Source: Bugula neritina
Lineage: Eukaryota > Bryozoa > Gymnolaemata > Cheilostomatida > Bugulidae
DNA: 64,000 nucleotides
Reading direction: 5' to 3'
Assembly: GCA_964035545.1 (NCBI GenBank)
Contig: OZ037767.1
Span: forward strand, 12,443,081-12,507,080
The stretch's first letter is position 1; the number at the start of each line of letters is the position of its first letter. The notes under the pieces were generated by a model. The model saw only the letters and a program-made list of their open reading frames with translations. It searched no databases and was not told where the DNA came from. Below are positions 12,659 to 25,208 of the stretch, piece after piece. Made by a program: the position numbers and the translations under genes.

Positions 12659-13924
12659 TGATGCTTGAAGAAGGCCTACGGTCCTTACAGTATACATACT
12701 GGAGGTACTGTGCTTTGAACTCAAAAACAAAAAAGAGAATATATGACTTGCAAAACTAACGAATCACATTGTGATGACTCCAGACCCTATTGACAGTGTG
12801 CCTCAGTAATGTCTGTTCAGTGCAAACTATGGACAGCAAAGTTGTCAGGCAATAAAGATACAAACAATTCTGCAAACCCTTTTCATAAAGGTTTTGTGAT
12901 GAAAGAGTATCCAGACCCTGTAATGGCTATACAACTGGAGGGAAGGAATATACTCGTTTTTCAATAGCAACAAAGCATGTTCAGAACTTGTAGACAGAAA
13001 CACACTCATGACACATTAAACAATCTGTAACAAGTCTTGCTCATTATAACAGACAAATGTTATGACATACTCCTTTCGTTTAGGAGATATATCAACTACT
13101 ACTCCTACAAAAACAATAAAGAGGTAAAAGACAGCACTGCTCAATTTGATTTCATTTCATTCAATTCATTGTAACGCTATCAATGGGCTGCACTTTTGGT
13201 CACACCCAGCTAACTGCTCTTGGAAAACTACTCATTTCGCCAATTGTGACATTATGTGAACTCACTGTTAGTTTTTAACTTTGAATCAAAAAATGATAAA
13301 GTAATTGTAAATCTGTTTACAGTCGTCAAAGCGGCTGATCCTTAATTTCAACACTGGGTTTAGGTGATGGAAGAATCCCAAGACAAGTTTGGTACTACGC
13401 TAGACAATAGGCTGCTGGCACCGGAAAATGTGAACATGTGTGCATTTAACAGATGAAGCTAAAACATGTATACATCTTATATTTAGTGAAAATTGAATAT
13501 GCATCACTTTTCTATGTGAGAACATTGCTGGATAGTGAAAATAACTAGAAATGTAGAAGTTCGGGAGTTGTCTCTCCTGTGTTTTTGGTTTGTGTTCTTG
13601 ACTTGTCACGCTGCAAATATTTGAAAAATCACAACTGCAAATACATTTGTTGGTGTAGCAAAATTATTAAACCCATCAACCTTTGCGATCTGAGGAACGA
13701 AAGACGGATACTGCAACTTACACACCTTTCTATTATGAATTTAGAGATATACATTGTTTTGTCAACCCTTCTGGCAACCAATATTAAGTGCATTGCTCGT
13801 TTTCCACGCTTTATATCCACTTAGTTTACATTTTCTCAATCAACTAAACACAGGTAAGCAGAGTTGCTAACTGGTTGCATGGTATTCAGGCAGTCGCACT
13901 TCTTGTCACTCAATCGTTGAAGAT
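12659..13924. repeat. Satellite unit M11 (1-bp deletion variant)
   Basis: C-type, 1266 bp. One T is missing from GGTTTTGTG near 13590, the same deletion as in M15 and M21. It also has CACGCTGC and the CTTAGTTTAC end. Confidence 0.95.
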
Positions 13925-15191
13925 TGATGCTTGATGAAGGCCTACGGTCCTTACAGTATACATACTGGAGGTACTGTGCTTTGAACTCAATAACAAAAAA
14001 GAGAATATATGACTTGCAAAACTAACGAATCACATTGTGATGACTCCAGACCCTATTGACAAGGTGCCTCAGTAATGTCTGTTCAGTGCAAACTATGGAC
14101 AGCAAAGTTGTCTGGCAATAATGATACAAACAATTCTGCAAACTCTTTTCATAAAGGTTTTGTGATGAAAGAGTATCCAGACCCTGTAATGGCTATACAA
14201 CTGGAGGGAAGGAATATACTCGTTTTTCAATAGCAACAAAGCATGTTCAGAACTTGTAGACAGAAACACACTCATGACACATTAAACAATCTGTAACAAG
14301 TCTTGCTCATTATAACAGACAAATGTTATGACATACTCCTTTCGTTTAGGAGATATATCAACTACTACTCCTACAAAAACAATAAAGAGGTAAAAGACAG
14401 CACTGCTCAATTTGATTTCATTTCATTCAATTCATTGTAACGCTATCAATGGGCTGCACTTTTGGTCACACCTGGCTAACTGCTCTTGGAAAACTACTCA
14501 TTTCGCCAATTGTGACATTATGTGAACTCACTGTTAGTTTTTAACTTTGAATCAAAAAATGATAAAGTAATTGTAAATCTGTTTACAGTCGTCAAAGCGG
14601 CTGATCCTTAATTTCAACACTGGGTTTAGGTGATGGAAGAATCCCAAGACAAGTTTGGTACTACGCTAGACAATAGGCTGCTGGCACCGGAAAATGTGAA
14701 CATGTGTGCATTTAACAGATGAAGCTAAAACATGTATACATCTTATATTTAGTGAAAATTGAATATGCATCACTTTTCTATGTGAGAACATTGCTGGATA
14801 GTGAAAATAACTAGAAATGTAGAAGTTCGGGAGTTGTCTCTCCTGTGTTTTTGGTTTTGTGTTCTTGACTTGTCAGGCTGCAAATATTTGAAAAATCACA
14901 ACTGCAAATACATTTGTTGGTGTAGCAAAATTATTAAACCCATCAACCTTTGCGATCTGAGGAACGAAAGACGGATACTGCAACTTACACACCTTTCTAT
15001 TATGAATTTAGAGATATACATTGTTTTGTCAACCCTTCTGGCAACCAATATTAAGTGCATTGCTCGTTTTCCACGCTTTATATCCACTTATTTTACATTT
15101 TCTCAATCAACTAAACACAGGTAAGCAGAGTTGCTAACTGGTTGCATGGTATTCAGGCAGTCGCACTTCTTGTCACTCAATTGTTGACGAT
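13925..15191. repeat. Satellite unit M12
   Basis: D-type, matching M16 at 5067 bp spacing and M18, M20 and M22 further right. Confidence 0.95.
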
Positions 15192-16458
15192 TGATGCTTG
15201 AAGAAGGCCTACGGTCCTTACAGTATACATACTGGAGGTACTGTGCTTTGAACTCAATAACAAAAAAGAGAATATATGACTTGCAAAACTAACGAATCAC
15301 ATTGTGATGACTCCAGACCCTATTGACAAGGTGCCTCAGTAATGTCTGTACAGTGCAAACTATGAACAGCAAAGTTGTCTGGCAATAATGATACAAACAA
15401 TTCTGCAAACTCTTTTCATAAAGGTTTTGTGATGAAAGAGTATCCAGACCCTGTAATGGCTATACAACTGGAGGGAAGGAATTTACTCGTTTTTCAATAG
15501 CAACAAAGCATGTTCAGAACTTGTAGACAGAAACACACTCATGACACATTAAACAATCTGTAACAAGTCTTGCTCATTATAACAGACAAATGTTATGACA
15601 TACTCCTTTCGTTTAGGAGATATATCAACTACTACTCCTACAAAAACAATAAAGAGGTAAAAGACAGCACTGCTCAATTTGATTTCATTTCATTCAATTC
15701 ATTGTAACGCTATCAATGGGCTGCACTTTTGGTCACACCTGGCTAACTGCTCTTGGAAAACTACTCATTTCGCCAATTGTGACATTATGTGAACTCACTG
15801 TTAGTTTTTAACTTTGAATCAAAAAATGATAAAGTAATTGTAAATCTGTTTACAGTCGTCAAAGCGGCTGATCCTTAATTTCAACACTGGGTTTAGGTGA
15901 TGGAAGAATCCCAAGACAAGTTTGGTACTACGCTAGACAATAGGCTGCTGGCACCGGAAAATGTGAACATGTGTGCATTTAACAGATGAAGCTAAAACAT
16001 GTATACATCTTATATTTAGTGAAAATTGAATATGCATCACTTTTCTATGTGAGAACATTGCTGGATAGTGAAAATAACTAGAAATGTAGAAGTTCGGGAG
16101 TTGTCTCTCCTGTGTTTTTGGTTTTGTGTTCTTGACTTGTCAGGCTGCAAATATTTGAAAAATCACAACTGCAAATACATTTGTTGGTGTAGCAAAATTA
16201 TTAAACCCATCAACCTTTGCGATCTGAGGAACGAAAGACGGATACTGCAACTTACACACCTTTCTATTATGAATTTAGAGATATACATTGTTTTGTCAAC
16301 CCTTCTGGCAACCAATATTAAGTGCATTGCTCGTTTTCCACGCTTTATATCCACTTATTTTACATTTTCTCAATCAACTAAACACAGGTAAGCAGAGTTG
16401 CTAACTGGTTGCATGGTATTCAGGCAGTCGCACTTCTTGTCACTCAATTGTTGACGAT
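15192..16458. repeat. Satellite unit M13
   Basis: D-type body with a C-type left edge (CTTGAAGAAGG). GTCTGTACAG as in M10. Private TATGAACAGC and GGAATTTACTC. Confidence 0.95.
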
Positions 16459-17725
16459 TGATGCTTGAAGAAGGCCTACGGTCCTTACAGTATACATACT
16501 GGAGGTACTGTGCTTTGAACTCAAAAACAAAAAAGAGAATATATGACTTGCAAAACTAACGAATCACATTGTGATGACTCCAGACCCTATTGACAGTGTG
16601 CCTCAGTAATGTCTGTTCAGTGCAAACTATGGACAGCAAAGTTGTCAGGCAATAAAGATACAAACAATTCTGCAAACCCTTTTCATAAAGGTTTTGTGAT
16701 GAAAGAGTATCCAGACCCTGTAATGGCTATACAACTGGAGGGAAGGAATATACTCGTTTTTCAATAGCAACAAAGCATGTTCAGAACTTGTAGACAGAAA
16801 CACACTCATGACACATTAAACAATCTGTAACAAGTCTTGCTCATTATAACAGACAAATGTTATGACATACTCCTTTCGTTTAGGAGATATATCAACTACT
16901 ACTCCTACAAAAACAATAAAGAGGTAAAAGACAGCACTGCTCAATTTGATTTCATTTCATTCAATTCATTGTAACGCTATCAATGGGCTGCACTTTTGGT
17001 CACACCCAGCTAACTGCTCTTGGAAAACTACTCATTTCGCCAATTGTGACATTATGTGAACTCACTGTTAGTTTTTAACTTTGAATCAAAAAATGATAAA
17101 GTAATTGTAAATCTGTTTACAGTCGTCAAAGCGGCTGATCCTTAATTTCAACACTGGGTTTAGGTGATGGAAGAATCCCAAGACAAGTTTGGTACTACGC
17201 TAGACAATAGGCTGCTGGCACCGGAAAATGTGAACATGTGTGCATTTAACAGGTGAAGCTAAAACATGTATACATCTTATATTTAGTGAAAATTGAATAT
17301 GCATCACTTTTCTATGTGAGAACATTGCTGGATAGTGAAAATAACTAGAAATGTAGAAGTTCGGGAGTTGTCTCTCCTGTGTTTTTGGTTTTGTGTTCTT
17401 GACTTGTCAGGCTGCAAATATTTGAAAAATCACAACTGCAAATACATTTGTTGGTGTAGCAAAATTATTAAACCCATCAACCTTTGCGATCTGAGGAACG
17501 AAAGACGGATACTGCAACTTACACACCTTTCTATTATGAATTTAGAGATATACATTGTTTTGTCAACCCTTCTGGCAACCAATATTAAGTGCATTGCTCG
17601 TTTTCCACGCTTTATATCCACTTATTTTACATTTTCTCAATCAACTAAACACAGGTAAGCAGAGTTGCTAACTGGTTGCATGGTATTCAGGCAGTCGCAC
17701 TTCTTGTCACTCAATTGTTGACGAT
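16459..17725. repeat. Satellite unit M14
   Basis: C-type with CTCAAAAAC, TCAGGCAATAAAG and AACAGGTGAAGC; ends CTTATTTTAC. Confidence 0.95.
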
Positions 17726-18991
17726 TGATGCTTGAAGAAGGCCTACGGTCCTTACAGTATACATACTGGAGGTACTGTGCTTTGAACTCAAAAACAAAAA
17801 AGAGAATATATGACTTGCAAAACTAACGAATCACATTGTGATGACTCCAGACCCTATTGACAGTGTGCCTCAGTAATGTCTGTTCAGTGCAAACTATGGA
17901 CAGCAAAGTTGTCAGGCAATAAAGATACAAACAATTCTGCAAACCCTTTTCATAAAGGTTTTGTGATGAAAGAGTATCCAGACCCTGTAATGGCTATACA
18001 ACTGGAGGGAAGGAATATACTCGTTTTTCAATAGCAACAAAGCATGTTCAGAACTTGTAGACAGAAACACACTCATGACACATTAAACAATCTGTAACAA
18101 GTCTTGCTCATTATAACAGACAAATGTTATGACATACTCCTTTCGTTTAGGAGATATATCAACTACTACTCCTACAAAAACAATAAAGAGGTAAAAGACA
18201 GCACTGCTCAATTTGATTTCATTTCATTCAATTCATTGTAACGCTATCAATGGGCTGCACTTTTGGTCACACCCAGCTAACTGCTCTTGGAAAACTACTC
18301 ATTTCGCCAATTGTGACATTATGTGAACTCACTGTTAGTTTTTAACTTTGAATCAAAAAATGATAAAGTAATTGTAAATCTGTTTACAGTCGTCAAAGCG
18401 GCTGATCCTTAATTTCAACACTGGGTTTAGGTGATGGAAGAATCCCAAGACAAGTTTGGTACTACGCTAGACAATAGGCTGCTGGCACCGGAAAATGTGA
18501 ACATGTGTGCATTTAACAGATGAAGCTAAAACATGTATACATCTTATATTTAGTGAAAATTGAATATGCATCACTTTTCTATGTGAGAACATTGCTGGAT
18601 AGTGAAAATAACTAGAAATGTAGAAGTTCGGGAGTTGTCTCTCCTGTGTTTTTGGTTTGTGTTCTTGACTTGTCACGCTGCAAATATTTGAAAAATCACA
18701 ACTGCAAATACATTTGTTGGTGTAGCAAAATTATTAAACCCATCAACCTTTGCGATCTGAGGAACGAAAGACGGATACTGCAACTTACACACCTTTCTAT
18801 TATGAATTTAGAGATATACATTGTTTTGTCAACCCTTCTGGCAACCAATATTAAGTGCATTGCTCGTTTTCCACGCTTTATATCCACTTAGTTTACATTT
18901 TCTCAATCAACTAAACACAGGTAAGCAGAGTTGCTAACTGGTTGCATGGTATTCAGGCAGTCGCACTTCTTGTCACTCAATCGTTGAAGAT
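17726..18991. repeat. Satellite unit M15 (1-bp deletion variant)
   Basis: C-type, 1266 bp. Same GGTTTGTG deletion as M11 (near 18656) and same CACGCTGC and CTTAGTTTAC end, exactly 5067 bp from M11. Confidence 0.95.
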
Positions 18992-20258
18992 TGATGCTTG
19001 ATGAAGGCCTACGGTCCTTACAGTATACATACTGGAGGTACTGTGCTTTGAACTCAATAACAAAAAAGAGAATATATGACTTGCAAAACTAACGAATCAC
19101 ATTGTGATGACTCCAGACCCTATTGACAAGGTGCCTCAGTAATGTCTGTTCAGTGCAAACTATGGACAGCAAAGTTGTCTGGCAATAATGATACAAACAA
19201 TTCTGCAAACTCTTTTCATAAAGGTTTTGTGATGAAAGAGTATCCAGACCCTGTAATGGCTATACAACTGGAGGGAAGGAATATACTCGTTTTTCAATAG
19301 CAACAAAGCATGTTCAGAACTTGTAGACAGAAACACACTCATGACACATTAAACAATCTGTAACAAGTCTTGCTCATTATAACAGACAAATGTTATGACA
19401 TACTCCTTTCGTTTAGGAGATATATCAACTACTACTCCTACAAAAACAATAAAGAGGTAAAAGACAGCACTGCTCAATTTGATTTCATTTCATTCAATTC
19501 ATTGTAACGCTATCAATGGGCTGCACTTTTGGTCACACCTGGCTAACTGCTCTTGGAAAACTACTCATTTCGCCAATTGTGACATTATGTGAACTCACTG
19601 TTAGTTTTTAACTTTGAATCAAAAAATGATAAAGTAATTGTAAATCTGTTTACAGTCGTCAAAGCGGCTGATCCTTAATTTCAACACTGGGTTTAGGTGA
19701 TGGAAGAATCCCAAGACAAGTTTGGTACTACGCTAGACAATAGGCTGCTGGCACCGGAAAATGTGAACATGTGTGCATTTAACAGATGAAGCTAAAACAT
19801 GTATACATCTTATATTTAGTGAAAATTGAATATGCATCACTTTTCTATGTGAGAACATTGCTGGATAGTGAAAATAACTAGAAATGTAGAAGTTCGGGAG
19901 TTGTCTCTCCTGTGTTTTTGGTTTTGTGTTCTTGACTTGTCAGGCTGCAAATATTTGAAAAATCACAACTGCAAATACATTTGTTGGTGTAGCAAAATTA
20001 TTAAACCCATCAACCTTTGCGATCTGAGGAACGAAAGACGGATACTGCAACTTACACACCTTTCTATTATGAATTTAGAGATATACATTGTTTTGTCAAC
20101 CCTTCTGGCAACCAATATTAAGTGCATTGCTCGTTTTCCACGCTTTATATCCACTTATTTTACATTTTCTCAATCAACTAAACACAGGTAAGCAGAGTTG
20201 CTAACTGGTTGCATGGTATTCAGGCAGTCGCACTTCTTGTCACTCAATTGTTGACGAT
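18992..20258. repeat. Satellite unit M16
   Basis: D-type. First member of the regular D-C alternation running to M23. Confidence 0.95.
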
Positions 20259-20508
20259 TGATGCTTGAAGAAGGCCTACGGTCCTTACAGTATACATACT
20301 GGAGGTACTGTGCTTTGAACTCAAAAACAAAAAAGAGAATATATGACTTGCAAAACTAACGAATCACATTGTGATGACTCCAGACCCTATTGACAGTGTG
20401 CCTCAGTAATGTCTGTTCAGTGCAAACTATGGACAGCAAAGTTGTCAGGCAATAAAGATACAAACAATTCTGCAAACCCTTTTCATAAAGGTTTTGTGAT
20501 GAAAGAGT

Positions 20509-20516
20509 ATCCAGAC
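20509..20516. repeat. Target-site duplication, left copy (ATCCAGAC)
   Basis: ATCCAGAC directly precedes the element and is repeated directly after it. The same octamer occurs once at the matching place in uninterrupted C and D units, so it is the pre-insertion target. An 8-bp duplication is characteristic of the hAT superfamily. Confidence 0.93.
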
Positions 20517-20528
20517 CAGGGTTGGGGT
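20517..20528 (+). repeat. Left terminal inverted repeat
   Basis: CAGGGTTGGGGT, exact reverse complement of the last 12 bases of the element. Beyond 12 bp the pairing becomes imperfect within the ATTAC-rich zone. Confidence 0.95.
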
Positions 20529-20675
20529 CAATTACATGTAAATGTAATTAATTACAATTACAATTACATGAAGATTTGTCAATTATAATTACAATTATAA
20601 TTACAGTTGAAAATAAATGTAATTAATTACAATTACAATTACATGGCAATGTAATTAATTACAATTACAATTACT
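20529..20675. repeat. Left subterminal ATTAC-rich cluster
   Basis: Repeated TAATTAATTAC and AATTACAATTAC strings in both orientations, including three blocks of the form GTAATTAATTACAATTAC. hAT transposases are known to bind short subterminal repeats; this role is inferred here. Confidence 0.85.
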
Positions 20676-20770
20676 TTTGTTCTCGCAAGGAATAAATAGA
20701 AGTTACTTCTAGGGTCCAACTACCAGCGGCAATGGTGAACCTCTTTTGTTTTCTACAGTGATACTATTAT

Positions 20771-20975
20771 GTCATTCCATACCAAATCAACCAACTTTCA
20801 AGGAGTCCCACATCTTTGTGTCTCAGATTTTGCTCATATTTACACTAAATGGACCTACACATGTTCAGATTACCATTCGTGAATATTTCTGGCCTGACAC
20901 AAAAACATTTTGAGAAATTACTACTTTGGTGAACAAAGGTTGGAAAATTTGTGATTTATACTTTTAGACCAATTT
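20771..20975 (+). repeat. Left arm of internal inverted repeat
   Basis: It begins GTCATTCCAT and runs through CTCAGATTTTG, GGACCTACACATG, CCTGACAC and GGAAAATTTGTGATTT to TTTAGACCAAT. These pair in reverse order with the right arm, with scattered mismatches and small gaps. Confidence 0.85.
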
Positions 20976-21182
20976 ATATGTAATTTAAAATTTGATTAGG
21001 CGAGTATTTGAAATTTTTCAAAATTTACAAAGATTTGTTCATATTCAATGATTTTGCATATATGCACACAAAGTATTCTGTAGTATGTGTTGCTACTAGT
21101 GCAAATTGTTGGGTATTATCAAATCACAGCAAATTTTAAGGCTCAGTCTGGAAAATTGATTGAGATATAGACGTTTATAGAT
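20976..21182. other. Spacer between the inverted-repeat arms
   Basis: About 207 bp of AT-rich sequence separating the two arms. I see no open frame or further repeat in it. Confidence 0.7.
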
Positions 21183-21391
21183 TAGTCTAAAAATAGAAAT
21201 CACAAATTTTCCTCAAAATGTTTCTCAACTTTTGTCCACAAAAGTAGTCAGTTCTCAAAAAAATTTTTGTGTCAGGTCAGAAATACTGAAGAAGAGTACT
21301 TGAGGCATGTGTAGGTCTATTTGGTGTAAACATTAACAAAATCTGAGACGCAAATAGACGCGGGCAATTCGGTGAGCTGGCATGGAATGAC
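21183..21391 (-). repeat. Right arm of internal inverted repeat
   Basis: Reverse-complement counterpart of 20771-20975, ending ATGGAATGAC. The shared TACTAT just outside both arms (20762-20767 and 21394-21399) hints that the hairpin may itself be a nested insertion, but the match is short. Confidence 0.85.
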
Positions 21392-21476
21392 CCTACTATA
21401 TTGACCTAACTATCTGAACTTGTTATTTAACAGTAGGCATTGTAGAAAAAGGAGTTTTTTAAGATTTAAAAGTTTG

Positions 21477-21645
21477 AAGTAATTGACATGTAATTATAAA
21501 GTAATTGTAAAAATCAATTACATTAGATATGTAATTAATTACAATTACAATTACAATTACATTTTTAAACCTCAATTACAAATTACATTCAATTACTTGA
21601 AAAAATGTAATTAATTACAGCCAATTACAATTACAAATTACAATT
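21477..21645. repeat. Right subterminal ATTAC-rich cluster
   Basis: Mirror zone of the left cluster, with many GTAATTAATTAC, CAATTACAATTAC and CAATTACAAATTAC strings just inside the right terminal repeat. Confidence 0.85.
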
Positions 21646-21657
21646 ACCCCAACCCTG
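21646..21657 (-). repeat. Right terminal inverted repeat
   Basis: ACCCCAACCCTG, exact reverse complement of the left end. Confidence 0.95.
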
Positions 21658-21665
21658 ATCCAGAC
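21658..21665. repeat. Target-site duplication, right copy (ATCCAGAC)
   Basis: Second copy of the octamer, running directly into the satellite continuation CCTGTAATGG. Confidence 0.93.
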
Positions 21666-22674
21666 CCTGTAATGGCTATACAACTGGAGGGAAGGAATAT
21701 ACTCGTTTTTCAATAGCAACAAAGCATGTTCAGAACTTGTAGACAGAAACACACTCATGACACATTAAACAATCTGTAACAAGTCTTGATCATTATAACA
21801 GACAAATGTTATGACATACTCCTTTCGTTTAGGAGATATATCAACTACTACTCCTACAAAAACAATAAAGAGGTAAAAGACAGCACTGCTCAGTTTGATT
21901 TCATTTCATTCAATTCATTGTAACGCCATCAATGGGCTGCACTTTTGGTCACACCTGGCTAACTGCTCTTGGAAAATTACTCATTTCGCCAATTGTGACA
22001 TTATGTGAACTCACTGTTAGTTTTTAACTTTGAATCAAAAAATGATAAAGTAATTGTAAATCTGTTTACAGTCGTCAAAGCGGCTGATCCTTAATTTCAA
22101 CACTGGGTTTAGGTGATGGAAGAATCCCAAGACAAGTTTGGTACTACGCTAGACAATAGGCTGCTGGCACCGGAAAATGTGAACATGTGTGCATTTAACA
22201 GGTGAAGCTAAAACATGTATACATCTTATATTTAGTGAAAATTGAATATGCATCACTTTTCTATGTGAGAACATTGCTGGATAGTGAAAATAACTAGAAA
22301 TGTAGAAGTTCGGGAGTTGTCTCTCCTGTGTTTTTGGTTTTGTGTTCTTGACTTGTCAGGCTGCAAATATTTGAAAAATCACAACTGCAAATACATTTGT
22401 TGGTGTAGCAAAATTATTAAACCCATCAACCTTTGCGATCTGAGGAACGAAAGACGGATACTGCAACTTACACACCTTTCTATTATGAATTTAGAGATAT
22501 ACATTGTTTTGTCGACCCTTCTGGCAACCAATATTAAGTGCATTGCTCGTTTTCCACGCTTTATATCCACTTAGTTTACATTTTCTCAATCAACTAAACA
22601 CAGGTAAGCAGAGTTGCTAACTGGTTGCATGGTATTCAGGCAGTCGCACTTCTTGTCACTCAATCGTTGAAGAT

Positions 22675-23941
22675 TGATGCTTGATGAAGGCCTACGGTCC
22701 TTACAGTATACATACTGGAGGTACTGTGCTTTGAACTCAATAACAAAAAAGAGAATATATGACTTGCAAAACTAACGAATCACATTGTGATGACTCCAGA
22801 CCCTATTGACAAGGTGCCTCAGTAATGTCTGTTCAGTGCAAACTATGGACAGCAAAGTTGTCTGGCAATAATGATACAAACAATTCTGCAAACTCTTTTC
22901 ATAAAGGTTTTGTGATGAAAGAGTATCCAGACCCTGTAATGGCTATACAACTGGAGGGAAGGAATATACTCGTTTTTCAATAGCAACAAAGCATGTTCAG
23001 AACTTGTAGACAGAAACACACTCATGACACATTAAACAATCTGTAACAAGTCTTGCTCATTATAACAGACAAATGTTATGACATACTCCTTTCGTTTAGG
23101 AGATATATCAACTACTACTCCTACAAAAACAATAAAGAGGTAAAAGACAGCACTGCTCAATTTGATTTCATTTCATTCAATTCATTGTAACGCTATCAAT
23201 GGGCTGCACTTTTGGTCACACCTGGCTAACTGCTCTTGGAAAACTACTCATTTCGCCAATTGTGACATTATGTGAACTCACTGTTAGTTTTTAACTTTGA
23301 ATCAAAAAATGATAAAGTAATTGTAAATCTGTTTACAGTCGTCAAAGCGGCTGATCCTTAATTTCAACACTGGGTTTAGGTGATGGAAGAATCCCAAGAC
23401 AAGTTTGGTACTACGCTAGACAATAGGCTGCTGGCACCGGAAAATGTGAACATGTGTGCATTTAACAGATGAAGCTAAAACATGTATACATCTTATATTT
23501 AGTGAAAATTGAATATGCATCACTTTTCTATGTGAGAACATTGCTGGATAGTGAAAATAACTAGAAATGTAGAAGTTCGGGAGTTGTCTCTCCTGTGTTT
23601 TTGGTTTTGTGTTCTTGACTTGTCAGGCTGCAAATATTTGAAAAATCACAACTGCAAATACATTTGTTGGTGTAGCAAAATTATTAAACCCATCAACCTT
23701 TGCGATCTGAGGAACGAAAGACGGATACTGCAACTTACACACCTTTCTATTATGAATTTAGAGATATACATTGTTTTGTCAACCCTTCTGGCAACCAATA
23801 TTAAGTGCATTGCTCGTTTTCCACGCTTTATATCCACTTATTTTACATTTTCTCAATCAACTAAACACAGGTAAGCAGAGTTGCTAACTGGTTGCATGGT
23901 ATTCAGGCAGTCGCACTTCTTGTCACTCAATTGTTGACGAT
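22675..23941. repeat. Satellite unit M18
   Basis: D-type, visually the same as M16, M20 and M22. Confidence 0.95.
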
Positions 23942-25208
23942 TGATGCTTGAAGAAGGCCTACGGTCCTTACAGTATACATACTGGAGGTACTGTGCTTTG
24001 AACTCAAAAACAAAAAAGAGAATATATGACTTGCAAAACTAACGAATCACATTGTGATGACTCCAGACCCTATTGACAGTGTGCCTCAGTAATGTCTGTT
24101 CAGTGCAAACTATGGACAGCAAAGTTGTCAGGCAATAAAGATACAAACAATTCTGCAAACCCTTTTCATAAAGGTTTTGTGATGAAAGAGTATCCAGACC
24201 CTGTAATGGCTATACAACTGGAGGGAAGGAATATACTCGTTTTTCAATAGCAACAAAGCATGTTCAGAACTTGTAGACAGAAACACACTCATGACACATT
24301 AAACAATCTGTAACAAGTCTTGATCATTATAACAGACAAATGTTATGACATACTCCTTTCGTTTAGGAGATATATCAACTACTACTCCTACAAAAACAAT
24401 AAAGAGGTAAAAGACAGCACTGCTCAGTTTGATTTCATTTCATTCAATTCATTGTAACGCCATCAATGGGCTGCACTTTTGGTCACACCTGGCTAACTGC
24501 TCTTGGAAAATTACTCATTTCGCCAATTGTGACATTATGTGAACTCACTGTTAGTTTTTAACTTTGAATCAAAAAATGATAAAGTAATTGTAAATCTGTT
24601 TACAGTCGTCAAAGCGGCTGATCCTTAATTTCAACACTGGGTTTAGGTGATGGAAGAATCCCAAGACAAGTTTGGTACTACGCTAGACAATAGGCTGCTG
24701 GCACCGGAAAATGTGAACATGTGTGCATTTAACAGGTGAAGCTAAAACATGTATACATCTTATATTTAGTGAAAATTGAATATGCATCACTTTTCTATGT
24801 GAGAACATTGCTGGATAGTGAAAATAACTAGAAATGTAGAAGTTCGGGAGTTGTCTCTCCTGTGTTTTTGGTTTTGTGTTCTTGACTTGTCAGGCTGCAA
24901 ATATTTGAAAAATCACAACTGCAAATACATTTGTTGGTGTAGCAAAATTATTAAACCCATCAACCTTTGCGATCTGAGGAACGAAAGACGGATACTGCAA
25001 CTTACACACCTTTCTATTATGAATTTAGAGATATACATTGTTTTGTCGACCCTTCTGGCAACCAATATTAAGTGCATTGCTCGTTTTCCACGCTTTATAT
25101 CCACTTAGTTTACATTTTCTCAATCAACTAAACACAGGTAAGCAGAGTTGCTAACTGGTTGCATGGTATTCAGGCAGTCGCACTTCTTGTCACTCAATCG
25201 TTGAAGAT
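23942..25208. repeat. Satellite unit M19, empty-site twin of M17
   Basis: C-type, sharing all the unusual M17 markers (CTTGATCATTATAAC, CGCCATC, CACACCTGGC, AACAGGTGAAGC, CTTAGTTTAC). The hAT target reads uninterrupted as GAGTATCCAGACCCTG at about 24186-24202. Confidence 0.95.

Larger units (their letters stand above)
20517..21657. mobile_element. Non-autonomous hAT-like DNA transposon, 1141 bp
   Basis: The element has perfect 12-bp terminal inverted repeats (CAGGGTTGGGGT and ACCCCAACCCTG) and is flanked by an 8-bp duplication. The CAGGG end and 8-bp duplication fit the hAT superfamily; other 8-bp-duplicating groups are less likely. Next to each end is a 150-170 bp cluster of ATTAC/GTAAT motifs in both orientations. 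The interior contains a large imperfect inverted repeat with a spacer. No transposase-like frame of useful length is visible, so mobilisation would need an enzyme supplied elsewhere. It is the only non-satellite DNA in the window. Confidence 0.92.
20259..22674. repeat. Satellite unit M17, interrupted by a hAT-like element
   Basis: C-type unit of 1267 bp split at unit position about 251 by 1141 bp of transposon plus an 8-bp target duplication (total 2416). Right of the insertion it shares CTTGATCATTATAAC, CGCCATC and AACAGGTGAAGC with M19, its closest twin. Confidence 0.96.

Noticed and set aside
13400-13609. Minus-strand 69-codon frame in a few units
   Set aside because: It is opened by the 1-bp deletion in M11, M15 and M21 and by different changes in M24, M27, M31 and M41, so it is accidental.
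20517-21657. Helitron, LTR or LINE identity for the insertion
   Set aside because: Perfect terminal inverted repeats and an 8-bp duplication exclude Helitron and LINE; there are no long terminal repeats or poly-A tail.
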